From UBA6054 sp964522095 (GTDB taxonomy: Bacteria; Planctomycetota; Phycisphaerae; Phycisphaerales; UBA1924): 64,000 nucleotides of DNA. Numbering within the stretch: position 1 is the first letter of the stretch; each line of letters begins with the position of its first letter. The stretch lies in the NCBI GenBank assembly GCA_964522095.1, contig CAZFSO010000003.1:1-64000 (forward strand), read 5' to 3'. Below are positions 17,201 to 24,776 of the stretch, piece by piece. A model generated the notes under the pieces. It had not been told where the DNA came from. It saw only the letters and a program-made list of their open reading frames with translations, and made no database searches. The position numbers and the translations under genes were made by a program.

Positions 17201-17702
17201 CGCGGAGGGCGTCGGGGACCCGTGGGGTCAGTTCGGCCCGGCGCATGCCGGCCAGTTCGAGCAGCGCCTTGGCGGTCTCGATCTGGGCCAGGTCGGCCCG
17301 GCCCGAGCGGACCACGGCCGAGGCGTGACGCTCGGCGTCGACCAGGTTGTCCTGGCTGAGCGCCAGTTCGGCCCGCTGCAGGCTCATCTCATAGGGGTTG
17401 GCGGTGGCGATCTGGCGGTCCACGCCCGAGCGCAGGGTCCACAGGCGGCGTCCGGCCTCGTCGCCCAGGGCGGCGGCCACGGGCGAGTTGTGCAGCGCGT
17501 CGAGCATCGCCTTGGCGCGCATCAGTTTGCCCTCGCTGGCCAGCGTCGCGGCGTGGTCGAGCACGCGGTCCGGGCGGACGGAACGCTCGGCTTGCGGGAC
17601 GTCGGCCGCTCCCGCCATCGCGGCGGCGCTCCAGACGGAGCAGGTCGTGGCGCACGCGGCCAGAAGGAGCGAGCAGACGGAACGGTTGGTCGTGCGGGGC
17701 AT
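14208..17702 (-). CDS. Secretin (GspD/PilQ superfamily) with long repeat-rich N-terminus
   Basis: The protein has 1164 residues, well above typical secretins. The ATG at 17702 has GGAG eight bases upstream; a GTG three codons earlier would bury that site. A signal peptide comes first, then TPR-like and charged coiled-coil stretches up to about residue 560, with a Pro/Gln/Glu-rich linker around 240-290. N-domain-like repeats are next, and the secretin core ends with the signature VPVLSKIPILSRFFSN. A DTDGDGVPDTID loop near residue 872 resembles a calcium-binding thrombospondin-type repeat. Secretins form the outer-membrane gate of type II secretion or type IV pili. The long periplasmic part may replace pilotin or cell-wall-binding proteins. 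No other secretion genes adjoin it. Confidence 0.88.
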   Translation of the reverse strand: MPRTTNRSVCSLLLAACATTCSVWSAAAMAGAADVPQAERSVRPDRVLDHAATLASEGKLMRAKAMLDALHNSPVAAALGDEAGRRLWTLRSGVDRQIATANPYEMSLQRAELALSQDNLVDAERHASAVVRSGRADLAQIETAKALLELAGMRRAELTPRVPDALRAADAAFNDGRYAEAKELLDRVSRSGVTLDDDASRRLDTARGRILEMELARGSAFDTAAFGLLAPASDWLMGSTQDGARGSGSYLGGQPEDPAQQPNAQPAEPQGQPEAPVEVEVIEPAQETRPVEQPLDVDLIEAARRFEAQTLMGEAARAYDERQLGTALDRYSRVLSEFSEHLTPEQLATARERRSELQVATRAQGGPEGALQDVVGDRALARERALATFSNQIEQTEGALSRGDTNLARNLAAQAQLTLNQSRTLMPESEFDARQNDLDALLDRVASTEERLRIEERQRRDEELLREQTELETQRAAERDERILAAIERVRALQQELKYEEALEVTESILFLDPNNPSGLLLKDMIEDTIMYRRFLNLQREKTLSHARESINAQEAMIAPEGLMSYPADWPAISFRRGEPLEFAESEMDRAVLATLRDTRLPIDLDNNAFEDVVNFIASTARIDIDVDWESLADIGVDPDTPVTLRLRSASLETVLDRVVTRVSDRTLPAGWAVQDGIVTIASDEVLRRNTVLEIYDIRDLLFVVPRFDEAPEFDLSSALQSQGGGGGSPFSGGTQQQDDINFEDRVQEIVTLIQNNVDPNGWVDLGGDTSSISQLSGNFVITTTPRNHRSIIGLLSKLRAVRALQINVEARFLTVAQDFFEQIGFNLDVYFNANSAEYRLANMIDPSLLPSHYFNADGELVGEVTGGGQFPVDTDGDGVPDTIDFITQPVLGPGNNGGGLFGSDQWSIIGARQNSLGLANSLAGGASSFASTILGMNPALGITGRFLDDVQVDFLVEATQADRRSVILTAPRLTFTNGQRAFITVATSQTFVSDLTPVTSDSAVAFDPEMEVLNTGVVLDLDGVVSADRRYVTLTVRTSISQVEFAPDRVVEAAAGGGGLGGGGANAEGAIQIPVVTATQINTTTTIPDQGTVLLGGQNLVQELQVESGVPVLSKIPILSRFFSNRIDVKEEQTLLVLIKPTILIQNEEEERNFPGLADQLGG

Positions 17703-18038
17703 CCGGTGCACTCCAGATCGTGGGAAGGGGGGTGTTGCGTCAGGAGCGGGGCTCGTGTCGCGGTGGTGTCTCTCCGAACGGTGATCCCGCTGGGGATCGC
17801 TGCGAGTCTCAGGCGGTGTTGGTGGCCGTCGGGGCCCCGCCTTGAGGGACGGACGATATCGGGGAAGGCCCGGAATCGCAAATCCCCCTCGCGAGGACTT
17901 TCACGCCGTGACGCTCGGCCGGAGGGAAGCGGGGCCGTCCGGGTGTGTCGGGCGTCATCGCGACGGTTCGGCACGCGGGGGTCAACGGTTCCCCGGCGGG
18001 CTTGCGCGGGCATGAAATGCCGGCGCGGCGCGGGTCGG
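17703..18038. other. Intergenic region without a gene, holding a weak promoter
   Basis: These 336 bases separate the secretin start from the end of the next minus-strand gene. Besides the promoter-like pair at 17853-17881 I see no convincing coding frame, RNA or repeat. No hairpin with a T run is visible after the upstream gene, so some read-through into the secretin is possible. Confidence 0.5.
17853..17881 (-). promoter_or_regulatory. Possible sigma-70 promoter of the secretin gene
   Basis: On the minus strand TTGCGA and TATCGT are separated by 17 bases, with each hexamer 4 of 6 to consensus. The pair lies about 150 bases before the start codon. It is a weak match. Confidence 0.3.
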
Positions 18039-19046
18039 TCAGGCCGGCTCGAGCCAGCGCGACGACAGCACGGTCTCCGCGTTCAATCGCTTGCGGGGCA
18101 ACCGGTTGCGCGAGCCGGACGCGGCGAGCGCCTCGGCCAGCGACTCCGGCGTGAGCCGGTCGGCCGCGACGACGATCAGGTCGGTCCACTCGCCCGCGTC
18201 GCCGAGCAGTTCGGCGCCGGCGTCCATCGCCAGTTCCTCGGCGCGCCGGAGCCGGTCGGCCACGCACAGCACCTCGGCGTAGCGCTCGTCGGGCAGTTTT
18301 TCGCTCGCGCAGCGGATCAGGCACCGCCACGGGGTGTGCCCGAGTTCCTCGCCGTCCTCGTCGAGGTTGGTCTCGGGGTCGATGTTCAGGAGCAGGCGCC
18401 AGCGGTCGCGGAGTTCCTCGACGACTTCCTCGGCGGTGAGCAGTTCGGGCCGGTCGGGCGGGGCAAGCAGCACGCCGCGGTGCTCGTGGGCGGCGGCGTC
18501 CGCCCCGGCGGGCTCGTCGGTCTGCTCGAGGTCGAAGGCCTTGAGCACACCCTCGATCTGGGGTTTCAGGTCGGGCTCGACGCGTGCGGTGAGGATCTTG
18601 TGCTCGTCGACGAACAGATAGAGGAACGGCTCGTCGGAGACCACGCCGAAGCCGACCATGCCGTCCTCGAAGAAGAAATCGCGGAAGCGACGGATGGCGT
18701 CGGTGACGCGTTCCTTGCCCACCGGCTCGTAGGCCATGTAGGGGTCGACCTCCCGGTACGCGTCGTGGCCGATGAAGTCGAGGATCGGGAACACCCGCCC
18801 GGGCATGAGGGCGAAGAGTTGGTCCCACAAAGCCCCGAGACGGGTGGCGGGGACGACGATGTCGTAGACGTAGCGGTCGGGCCAGGACTCCCAGTCCGCG
18901 TCGTCCTCCTCGGTGTCGGCGGGCTCGAACTCGGCGGTGTAGCCCTGGCGGGGCGTCATGGCCTCGACCGGGTAAACCCCCAAAGGGAAGGTGAAGCCGT
19001 CGACGGTCTTGCGCTGGATGGATTGGTCGGCGATGCAGCGGGCCAT
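18039..19046 (-). CDS. Conserved-looking hypothetical protein, unassigned
   Basis: I do not recognise this 335-residue protein. The ATG at 19046 (MARCIADQSIQRKT) is chosen because sequence further upstream in frame is Arg/Pro-rich non-coding style. It is acidic and soluble, without signal peptide or membrane helix. It has a mixed alpha/beta composition, with a region PFLYLFVDEHKILTARVEPD that could be a substrate or ligand-binding sheet, and a second half holding VVEELRDRWRLLLNIDPETN. Codon use is like its neighbours. It is divergent from coaX, 106 bases away. No function is proposed. Confidence 0.6.
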   Translation of the reverse strand: MARCIADQSIQRKTVDGFTFPLGVYPVEAMTPRQGYTAEFEPADTEEDDADWESWPDRYVYDIVVPATRLGALWDQLFALMPGRVFPILDFIGHDAYREVDPYMAYEPVGKERVTDAIRRFRDFFFEDGMVGFGVVSDEPFLYLFVDEHKILTARVEPDLKPQIEGVLKAFDLEQTDEPAGADAAAHEHRGVLLAPPDRPELLTAEEVVEELRDRWRLLLNIDPETNLDEDGEELGHTPWRCLIRCASEKLPDERYAEVLCVADRLRRAEELAMDAGAELLGDAGEWTDLIVVAADRLTPESLAEALAASGSRNRLPRKRLNAETVLSSRWLEPA

Positions 19047-19152
19047 CTGGGCTCTCTGTGACGGGGTGCGGCGCCCGGGAGCGCGGGGCGGCCGCGCCGG
19101 GACAGAGCGTACGCGGATTGCGGCCACCGCGCTGGGCATACGCTGAGGGTCT

Positions 19153-19977
19153 ATGAGCACCGACACCCAGCAGCCCGGCGACCGCGGCCCGGTCCCCGGA
19201 TCCCTGATCGCGCTGGCCGTGGGCAACACCCGGGCCCGCATCGGGCTCTACCGCGGGCGGGAGTTGGCCGGCTCGTCGGTGCACGAATCCCCCGACGCCG
19301 CGGGGATCGCGGCGGCGGCGGTGGCGCTGTGCGAACAGGCCGAGGGCGACGAGAACCCGGCTGTGGTGCTGTCCACGGTGCACCGGGCGGCGGCGGACGC
19401 CGTCGAGGGGGCGCTGGCGGCCGAGGGCCTGTCGGTCCAGCGGTTCGGGCGCGACGTGGCGATCCCGGTGCGCCACGCCCTGACGGACGACGGCGCCCGG
19501 ACCGTGGGCCAGGACCGCCTGCTGTGCGCCCTGGGGGCGTTCTCGCTGGCGAACCAGGCCTGCGTGGTCGTCGACCTGGGCACGGCGCTGACGGTGGACT
19601 TCGTCGACGGCGAGGGCGTCTTCCACGGCGGGGCGATCGCGCCGGGCGTGGGCATGATGCTGGCCGCCCTGCACGAGCGCACCGACGCGCTGCCGAACGT
19701 CGAGTACCGCCTCCCCGAGCCCGGCGAGCCGTTCGGGCGCGACACCCCCGGCGCCATGCGCCTGGGCGTGACGGCGATGGCCTGCGGGGCGGTCCGCTGG
19801 CTGGCCGAGCGGTACGCCGAGCACTACGAGGCGTACCCGCGCATCATCGCGACGGGCGGCGACCTCGGCGTGCTCGAGCCCGACGGGCTGATCGAGACGT
19901 TCGTGCCCGACCTGCAACTCGTCGGCATCCGCCGGGCCTGCGAACTGCTGTTGAACCCTGACGACGACGCGGCATGA
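19153..19977 (+). CDS. coaX: Type III pantothenate kinase with altered first motif
   Basis: This 274-residue ASKHA-fold kinase performs the first step of coenzyme A synthesis. Family motifs are GQDRLLCALGAF (with the catalytic aspartate), VVDLGTALTVDFVDGEG, HGGAIAPGVG and the C-terminal ATGGD. The first phosphate motif normally reads D-x-G-N-T. Here it is AVGNTR, with Ala22 (codon GCC) in place of the aspartate. The change is one base from GAC, so a sequencing error or a real loss are both possible. GAGGG precedes the ATG. The stop overlaps the next start (ATGA), so the two genes are translationally coupled. Confidence 0.85.
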   Translation: MSTDTQQPGDRGPVPGSLIALAVGNTRARIGLYRGRELAGSSVHESPDAAGIAAAAVALCEQAEGDENPAVVLSTVHRAAADAVEGALAAEGLSVQRFGRDVAIPVRHALTDDGARTVGQDRLLCALGAFSLANQACVVVDLGTALTVDFVDGEGVFHGGAIAPGVGMMLAALHERTDALPNVEYRLPEPGEPFGRDTPGAMRLGVTAMACGAVRWLAERYAEHYEAYPRIIATGGDLGVLEPDGLIETFVPDLQLVGIRRACELLLNPDDDAA

Positions 19978-20900
19978 GCCCGCGCTTCGCGATCGAGACG
20001 CCGGACGCGCCGGGGGGCGTGGGGGTGGTCCGGCTGACCGCGCCCGACATGGAGGCTTTCTTCACCGCGGCCGGCGTGCGGCCCGTCGGCATCGGCGCCT
20101 CGGGCGTGCGTCGGGTGTTCGGGGTGGACGAGGCGCTGGTGGCCCGGCCCGACGGGCGAACGCTGCTCATCATGCCGCACGCGGGCGGGGCGATCATGCG
20201 GTCGATCGCGGCCGGGCTGGTCGGCGCGGGCGCCCAGCCGGACGGGCCGGGCGATGCCGCGTCGGCGTGGCCCGAGGCGGCCGACGCGGTGGAGGCCCGG
20301 ATGCTCTCGGCGCTGGCGCGGGCCGCGAGCCCGCTCGCGGTCGACCTGCTGCTCGACCAGCCGCGCCGGTGGCGGGACGAGGCGTGCACGGCCGGGCAGG
20401 CCGACGCGACGGTGCTGGGGCGTCTGCTCACGCCGCCCGTGGTCGTCGCGGTCGGGGCGGCGAACATCGGCAAGTCGTCGCTGCTCAACGCGCTGTCGGG
20501 CGCGTCGGTCGCGCTGGCGTTCGATCGGCCGGGCACCACGCGGGACGCGGTGGGGGCGCTGGTGGATCTCGGCGGCCTCGTCGTGCGCTGGGTGGACACG
20601 CCGGGCGTCGAGGGGCACGCGCCGGAACCCGTGCTGGAGGAGACGGGGCTGGCGGACCTGGTCGTCCGGTGCGCCGACGCGACCGCTGACGGGCCGCTGG
20701 CGCTCGGCGCGGACCGTCCGAGGTCGCTGGTGGTCGCGACGCGCGCCGACAAGGGGACGCCCCGCTTCGCGTGCGACGCGCTGGTCAGCGCCCGGACGGG
20801 CCGGGGCGTTGCTGAACTCGGCCTGGCGGTCCGCGAGGCGCTGGTCCCGGCGGCCGCTCTGGCGCACCCGGGGCCTTGGCGCTTCTGGGACGGCGCATGA
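19974..20900 (+). CDS. Reduced MnmE-like (TrmE-type) GTPase lacking the C-terminal cysteine motif
   Basis: This is a 308-residue protein, clearly shorter than the usual MnmE of about 450. The N-terminus (IETPDAPGGVGVVRLTAPD) resembles the MnmE folate-binding domain. A middle part includes PHAGGAIMRSIAAGLVGAGA. The G domain then follows: P-loop GAANIGKSSLLNAL, switch I PGTTRDAVG, DTPGVEG, and TRADKG in place of the NKxD motif, then SARTGRGV. MnmE ends in C-x-G-K with a catalytic cysteine. This protein ends WRFWDGA and has no such motif. It therefore probably does not replace MnmE in partnership with MnmG, and its role is unknown. It overlaps coaX by four bases. Confidence 0.75.
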   Translation: MSPRFAIETPDAPGGVGVVRLTAPDMEAFFTAAGVRPVGIGASGVRRVFGVDEALVARPDGRTLLIMPHAGGAIMRSIAAGLVGAGAQPDGPGDAASAWPEAADAVEARMLSALARAASPLAVDLLLDQPRRWRDEACTAGQADATVLGRLLTPPVVVAVGAANIGKSSLLNALSGASVALAFDRPGTTRDAVGALVDLGGLVVRWVDTPGVEGHAPEPVLEETGLADLVVRCADATADGPLALGADRPRSLVVATRADKGTPRFACDALVSARTGRGVAELGLAVREALVPAAALAHPGPWRFWDGA

Positions 20901-20922
20901 AAAACCCCCGGCGGCCGGGGGT
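20900..20922 (-). terminator. Intrinsic terminator of PEP-CTERM gene 1
   Basis: The GC-rich inverted repeat ACCCCCGG / CCGGGGGT has an A run on its plus-strand left side, giving a T run on the minus strand. It directly abuts the stop codon of the MnmE-like gene, so it may also slow transcripts from that side. Confidence 0.75.
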
Positions 20923-20951
20923 GCTGTGGGGCGAGTGGGGATCGCGTGCGA

Positions 20952-21602
20952 TCAGCGGCGCCGACGGGCGCCGACCGCGCCGCCGAGGCCGAGCAGCGCC
21001 AGTGCGCCCGGCGTCGGGACGACCGCGCGGAACTCGGTGGCGATGAAGTCCAGCGATGCGGTGGCCCCGTCGCGCGTGTTGAACAGGATCACGATGCCGT
21101 CCACGTCGCCGGCGTTGAAGCCCGCGCCGAGGTCGAACTCGGCCAGGTCGAAGAACTCGCTGCGGGCGCCGCCGGCGGTGACGGTGCGGGCGTAGACGGC
21201 CGAGCCGCCCTCGATGGTTTCGAGCGTCATCTGGATCTCGAAGTCCTGGTCGACCATGAGCAGGTCGAGTTCGAACCCGATGACGCCGAGGCTGGCCGCG
21301 TCGAAGTTCAGGCCCGCGCCGTTGTCGTCCCAGGCGATGCGGCCCTGCTGCTCGACCCCGATGCCGGAGTTGAAGATGGCCGCGCCGGTCACGCCCATGG
21401 CGTCGAAGCCGGTGTCGACGAAGAACTCGGCGCCCTGGTTGAACGGGTTGGCGAAGACGGTCGAGGTGACCTCGCGCGGGCCGCCGGCCTGGGCGTTCGG
21501 GTCGCTCGCGAAGTCGTCGAGCACGATGGACAGTCCGGGCCCGCCGGCGAGGGCGGTCCCGGAAGCGGCCGCGATGGCCGCAAGCAGGGTTCGGGTGTGC
21601 AT
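20952..21602 (-). CDS. PEP-CTERM-type exported protein 1
   Basis: This 216-residue protein has a signal peptide (MHTRTLLAAIAAASGTALAG), a beta-rich body (VLDDFASDPNAQAG, LDLLMVDQDFEIQMTLE) and a C-terminal sorting tail. The tail is the short motif VPTPGALA, a hydrophobic Gly/Leu stretch and ARRRR. This is a planctomycete variant of PEP-CTERM, recognised by an exosortase that cuts near the Pro motif. One exosortase gene is in the same window (42598-43488). The body resembles carbohydrate-binding or anchoring modules in general shape only. It has its own terminator and is probably monocistronic. Confidence 0.82.
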   Translation of the reverse strand: MHTRTLLAAIAAASGTALAGGPGLSIVLDDFASDPNAQAGGPREVTSTVFANPFNQGAEFFVDTGFDAMGVTGAAIFNSGIGVEQQGRIAWDDNGAGLNFDAASLGVIGFELDLLMVDQDFEIQMTLETIEGGSAVYARTVTAGGARSEFFDLAEFDLGAGFNAGDVDGIVILFNTRDGATASLDFIATEFRAVVPTPGALALLGLGGAVGARRRR

Positions 21603-21857
21603 GCGTCGGGTCCTCTCTCGGTTGTGGCCCGGGCCGGAGCGCCCGGGGGCGGGGCGGTGGCCGGGCGTTGGTGTGTTCACGGACCCCTCCAACAGACCAC
21701 GCCGGGGCCGACCCGGCCAGCAAACCTGTGAGATTTGCCTCGGTTTATCGGGCGGCCGGGGGCCTGCACGGCCCGCACCCCCACCGGATCTGGCGTCTTC
21801 CTTTCGACCCCGGCGGGGTCGCGTGCCGATAGGGGTGGCCGAACGGAGATCGACCCC

Positions 21858-22664
21858 ATGCAGACCGACGGCCCGGCCGAACAGATCCAGCCTTCCAACG
21901 GCCAACAGTCCCCGGACGGGCTCGCCTGCAAGCAGTGCGGCTATTCGCTCGACGGCCTGGCGCCGGACGGCGTCTGCCCCGAGTGCGGCCTGCCGGTCGA
22001 GCGGTCCCTGACCGACGACCGGCTCATCCACAGCGCGCCGGACTACCTCGCCCGCCTGCACCAGGGCGTGTTCCTGATCCTCGCCGGGATCATCGCGCAG
22101 ATCGTCCTGGGCGTCGTCGCGATCCCCCTGGCGATCTCGTCGCCCAGCGGCGCCGTGTTCGGCGTGCTCGGCCTTCTGGGGACCGCCGCCTCGCTGGGCG
22201 TGGCCTGGGGTTGGTGGCAGTTCAGCACGCCGGACCCGGCCTTCACGGGGCGCTTCGACGGGTCGACCGCCCGCAAGGTTGTGCGGGTGACGGTCGCGAT
22301 CAACGCCGGCGTGTCGCTGCTCAACGGGGTGCTGGCGTTCAGCGGGTCGGCGACCCCGGCGGCCGGAGGAGCGAACGCGGCCGACATGGTCGCGGCCGCG
22401 GTCGGTCTGATCGGCACGGTCGTCTGGGCGGTGAGTTTCTTCGCGTCGATGTTCTACCTGCGGTGGCTGTGCCCGCGCATCCCGAACTTCAAGGCCCACC
22501 AGCGCGCCAAGACGCTGATGTGGCTCGGCCCGGTGCTGTTCGTGTTCGGGTCGTGCGTCCTGATCGGGCCGCTGATCGCGCTGGTGCTGTACTGGAACAT
22601 GCTCGACTGGATCCGGCGTGACCTCAAGCGGATCCGCGCCGAGCAGGCGACGGTCGCGGTCTGA
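21858..22664 (+). CDS. Zinc-ribbon membrane protein of planctomycete type
   Basis: In this 268-residue protein, residues about 24-46 form a zinc ribbon with two CxxC pairs, CKQCGYSLDGL and CPECGLPV, a pattern frequent in Phycisphaerae membrane proteins. Four or five hydrophobic segments follow, starting with GVFLILAGIIAQIVLGVVAI. The short tail MLDWIRRDLKRIRAEQA is charged. The ATG at 21858 has GGAG nine bases upstream. Its role is unknown. The ribbon probably lies in the cytoplasm, as expected for such N-terminal domains. It is convergent with ogt, with three bases between the genes. Confidence 0.75.
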   Translation: MQTDGPAEQIQPSNGQQSPDGLACKQCGYSLDGLAPDGVCPECGLPVERSLTDDRLIHSAPDYLARLHQGVFLILAGIIAQIVLGVVAIPLAISSPSGAVFGVLGLLGTAASLGVAWGWWQFSTPDPAFTGRFDGSTARKVVRVTVAINAGVSLLNGVLAFSGSATPAAGGANAADMVAAAVGLIGTVVWAVSFFASMFYLRWLCPRIPNFKAHQRAKTLMWLGPVLFVFGSCVLIGPLIALVLYWNMLDWIRRDLKRIRAEQATVAV

Positions 22665-22667
22665 GCG

Positions 22668-23192
22668 TCAGCCGGCGAACAGGGCGGCCCCGGCGTGCCG
22701 GGCTTCGAGGTCGAGCAGGGCGCGCTTGCGGTCCAGCCCGCCGGCGTAGCCGTGCAGCGCGCCGCCTGCCGCGATCACGCGGTGGCACGGCACGACGATC
22801 GCCACGCGGTTGCGTCCGTTGGCCAGGCCGACGGCCCGCGAGCCGCCCGGAACGCCCAGCGAGGCCGCGATCTGCCCGTACGACACGGTCCGCCCGTAGG
22901 GGACGCCCCGCAGCGCGTCCCACACGCGGCGCTGCCAAGGCGTGCCCGGCGTGTCCAGCGGCACGGTGAACGCCGTCAGCGCGCCCGCGAAGTAGGCCGC
23001 CAACTCGGCCTCCAGCCGGTCCAGCAGCGGGTGGTCGGCGTCGACGACCGGCTCGCCGAGCAGCGCCGCGAGTTCGGCCTCGGACCGGGCGGTGCGCTCG
23101 CCCGACCCAAACTCCAGCAGGCAGACGCCGCAGTCGGTGGCGGCGGCCGTCATGGGGCACAGGGGGGTCTGGATGGTGCGGCGGGCAGGCAT
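22668..23192 (-). CDS. ogt: Methylated-DNA-[protein]-cysteine S-methyltransferase
   Basis: This 174-residue suicide repair protein transfers the methyl group from O6-methylguanine to its own cysteine. The active site PCHRVI (C136) is present, as are the DNA-binding helix segment TVSYGQIAASLGVPGGSRAVG and the C-terminal GYAGGLDRKRALLDLE. Residues 1-75 are a poorly conserved N-terminal domain, as in Ogt/MGMT. It is the last gene of the minus-strand block serS-GHL10-ogt, 29 bases behind the GHL10 gene, so probably co-transcribed. Confidence 0.93.
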   Translation of the reverse strand: MPARRTIQTPLCPMTAAATDCGVCLLEFGSGERTARSEAELAALLGEPVVDADHPLLDRLEAELAAYFAGALTAFTVPLDTPGTPWQRRVWDALRGVPYGRTVSYGQIAASLGVPGGSRAVGLANGRNRVAIVVPCHRVIAAGGALHGYAGGLDRKRALLDLEARHAGAALFAG

Positions 23193-23221
23193 CGTCGGAC
23201 GATAGCGGGCCCGCGCGGGGC

Positions 23222-24766
23222 TCACACCGCCTGGCGCACGCTCGGCCCGGTCACGCCGTTGGGCCCGACGGGCGTGACGACAACGGGCGCGCCGGCCTCC
23301 AGGCGGGCCCGGGGCGTCAGCGTTGCCCGAACGGTCCGCCGCCCGGCCGGGAGCACCCAGCCCGCGCCCGGCACGGCGTCGACGCGCACGGCGTACCGAC
23401 GCGTCGGCGTCGCGCCCGTGGGGGTCAGTTCGATGCGCAACCCGGGGCCGTCGCGCGTGACGACCGCGACGGGAGCGCCCGGCCTGGGCGCGCTCAGCCA
23501 CGGGCTCTCCGGGACCAGCGCCGGGAGGGCGAGCAGGCCCGCGCTCAGGCGGTCGGCGACGCCCCGTCGGTTCTGCGTCAGCCCGACCGCGCTGAACAGG
23601 GCGAAGCCGGTCGATCCGGGGTTGGCGCGCACGCGGGTGATCTGGTTGAGGATCTCGTCGGGACGCCAGCCCGCGTCCGGCCCTTCGGCTTCGGGCAGGA
23701 TGCGCGTCAGGTACAGGCCCGGCCAGAGGTGGCGCCCGGCGCGGTTCTGGGCGGTCCACCAGTCCAGCAGGGGGCCGAAGGGCTGCCCGGGCGAGTCGAT
23801 CGGCCAGTAGAGTTGCGGCATCAGCGCGTCGCACCAGCCCTCGGCCAGCCACCGGCGGCTGTCGGCGTACAGGCCCGCGTAGGCGTCGAAGCCCCTGACG
23901 CCCGCCGGGTGGTCCGGGCGCCAGATGCCGAAGGGGCTGACGGTGAACAGCGCCCCGGGCCGCCGGAGGTGGACCAGTGCGTTGACGTCGCGGACGAAGC
24001 GGTTGATGTTCTCGCGCCGCCAGTCCTCGTGGGACAGCGTGCCGCCGTTGGCGCGGTAGGTGTCGTGGATGGCCTTGTCGGGGAAGGGCTCGCCGGGCTT
24101 GGGGTAGGGGTAGAAATAGTCGTCCATGTGGACGCCGTCGAGTTCGTAGCGCGTCAGCAGGTCGTCGATCACGCGCAGCGCGATCTCGCGTGCCTGGACC
24201 GCGCCCGGGTCGAGCCAGAGGTGGTTGTTGTACGAGCGGACGAGTCGGGGGAACATCCGCGCGACGTGGCCGGGCGCGTCCGGTCCGATGCTCTTGGGGT
24301 GGCGGGCGCGGAACGGGTTGACCCACGCGTGCAGGTCGATGCCCCGGGCGTGGCTCTGCTCGATCCAGACGTTCAGCGGGTCGTACGCCGGCTCGGGGGC
24401 CTGGCCCTGGCGACCGGTCAGGAAGGCGCTCCACGGCTCGACGGGCGAGCGGTACAGGGCGTCGGCGGTGGGGCGGACCTGCAGAAACACCGCGTTGAGT
24501 TCGAGGCGCTGGGCGGTGTCGAGGATGCGGGTGATCTCGGCCTGCTGGACCGCCGCGGGCAGGCCGGGCTTGCTGGGCCAGTCGATGTTGTCGACGGCGG
24601 CCACCCACAGGGCGCGGAACTCGCGGGGCGGGTCGGGGCGCGCCAGCGGGGAGGGGCCGGGCCGGGCGGCCGACGCGCACGACGCGAGCGCGGCCGGCGC
24701 AAACGGCGCCGCCGCGAGGAGTCTGCAGGCCTGGCGTCGGGTGATGGATCCCATGGAACGGACCAT
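23222..24766 (-). CDS. Exported glycoside hydrolase-like 10 (GHL10/DUF187) protein
   Basis: The protein has about 510 residues. The N-terminus has a twin-arginine-like stretch (SITRRQACRLL) followed by a hydrophobic segment and LASC, a plausible lipobox, so it may be a Tat-exported lipoprotein. The catalytic-type TIM barrel follows with REFRALWVAAVDNIDWP, LNAVFLQVRPTADALY, YELDGVHMDDYFYPYP and DALMPQLYWP, all typical of GHL10. A C-terminal Fn3-like domain is suggested. Members act on polysaccharide or peptidoglycan-like substrates; the substrate here is unknown. Starts at 24766 or 24754 are both possible. It is 10 bases behind serS. Confidence 0.85.
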   Translation of the reverse strand: MVRSMGSITRRQACRLLAAAPFAPAALASCASAARPGPSPLARPDPPREFRALWVAAVDNIDWPSKPGLPAAVQQAEITRILDTAQRLELNAVFLQVRPTADALYRSPVEPWSAFLTGRQGQAPEPAYDPLNVWIEQSHARGIDLHAWVNPFRARHPKSIGPDAPGHVARMFPRLVRSYNNHLWLDPGAVQAREIALRVIDDLLTRYELDGVHMDDYFYPYPKPGEPFPDKAIHDTYRANGGTLSHEDWRRENINRFVRDVNALVHLRRPGALFTVSPFGIWRPDHPAGVRGFDAYAGLYADSRRWLAEGWCDALMPQLYWPIDSPGQPFGPLLDWWTAQNRAGRHLWPGLYLTRILPEAEGPDAGWRPDEILNQITRVRANPGSTGFALFSAVGLTQNRRGVADRLSAGLLALPALVPESPWLSAPRPGAPVAVVTRDGPGLRIELTPTGATPTRRYAVRVDAVPGAGWVLPAGRRTVRATLTPRARLEAGAPVVVTPVGPNGVTGPSVRQAV

Positions 24767-24776
24767 AGAACCGTAG

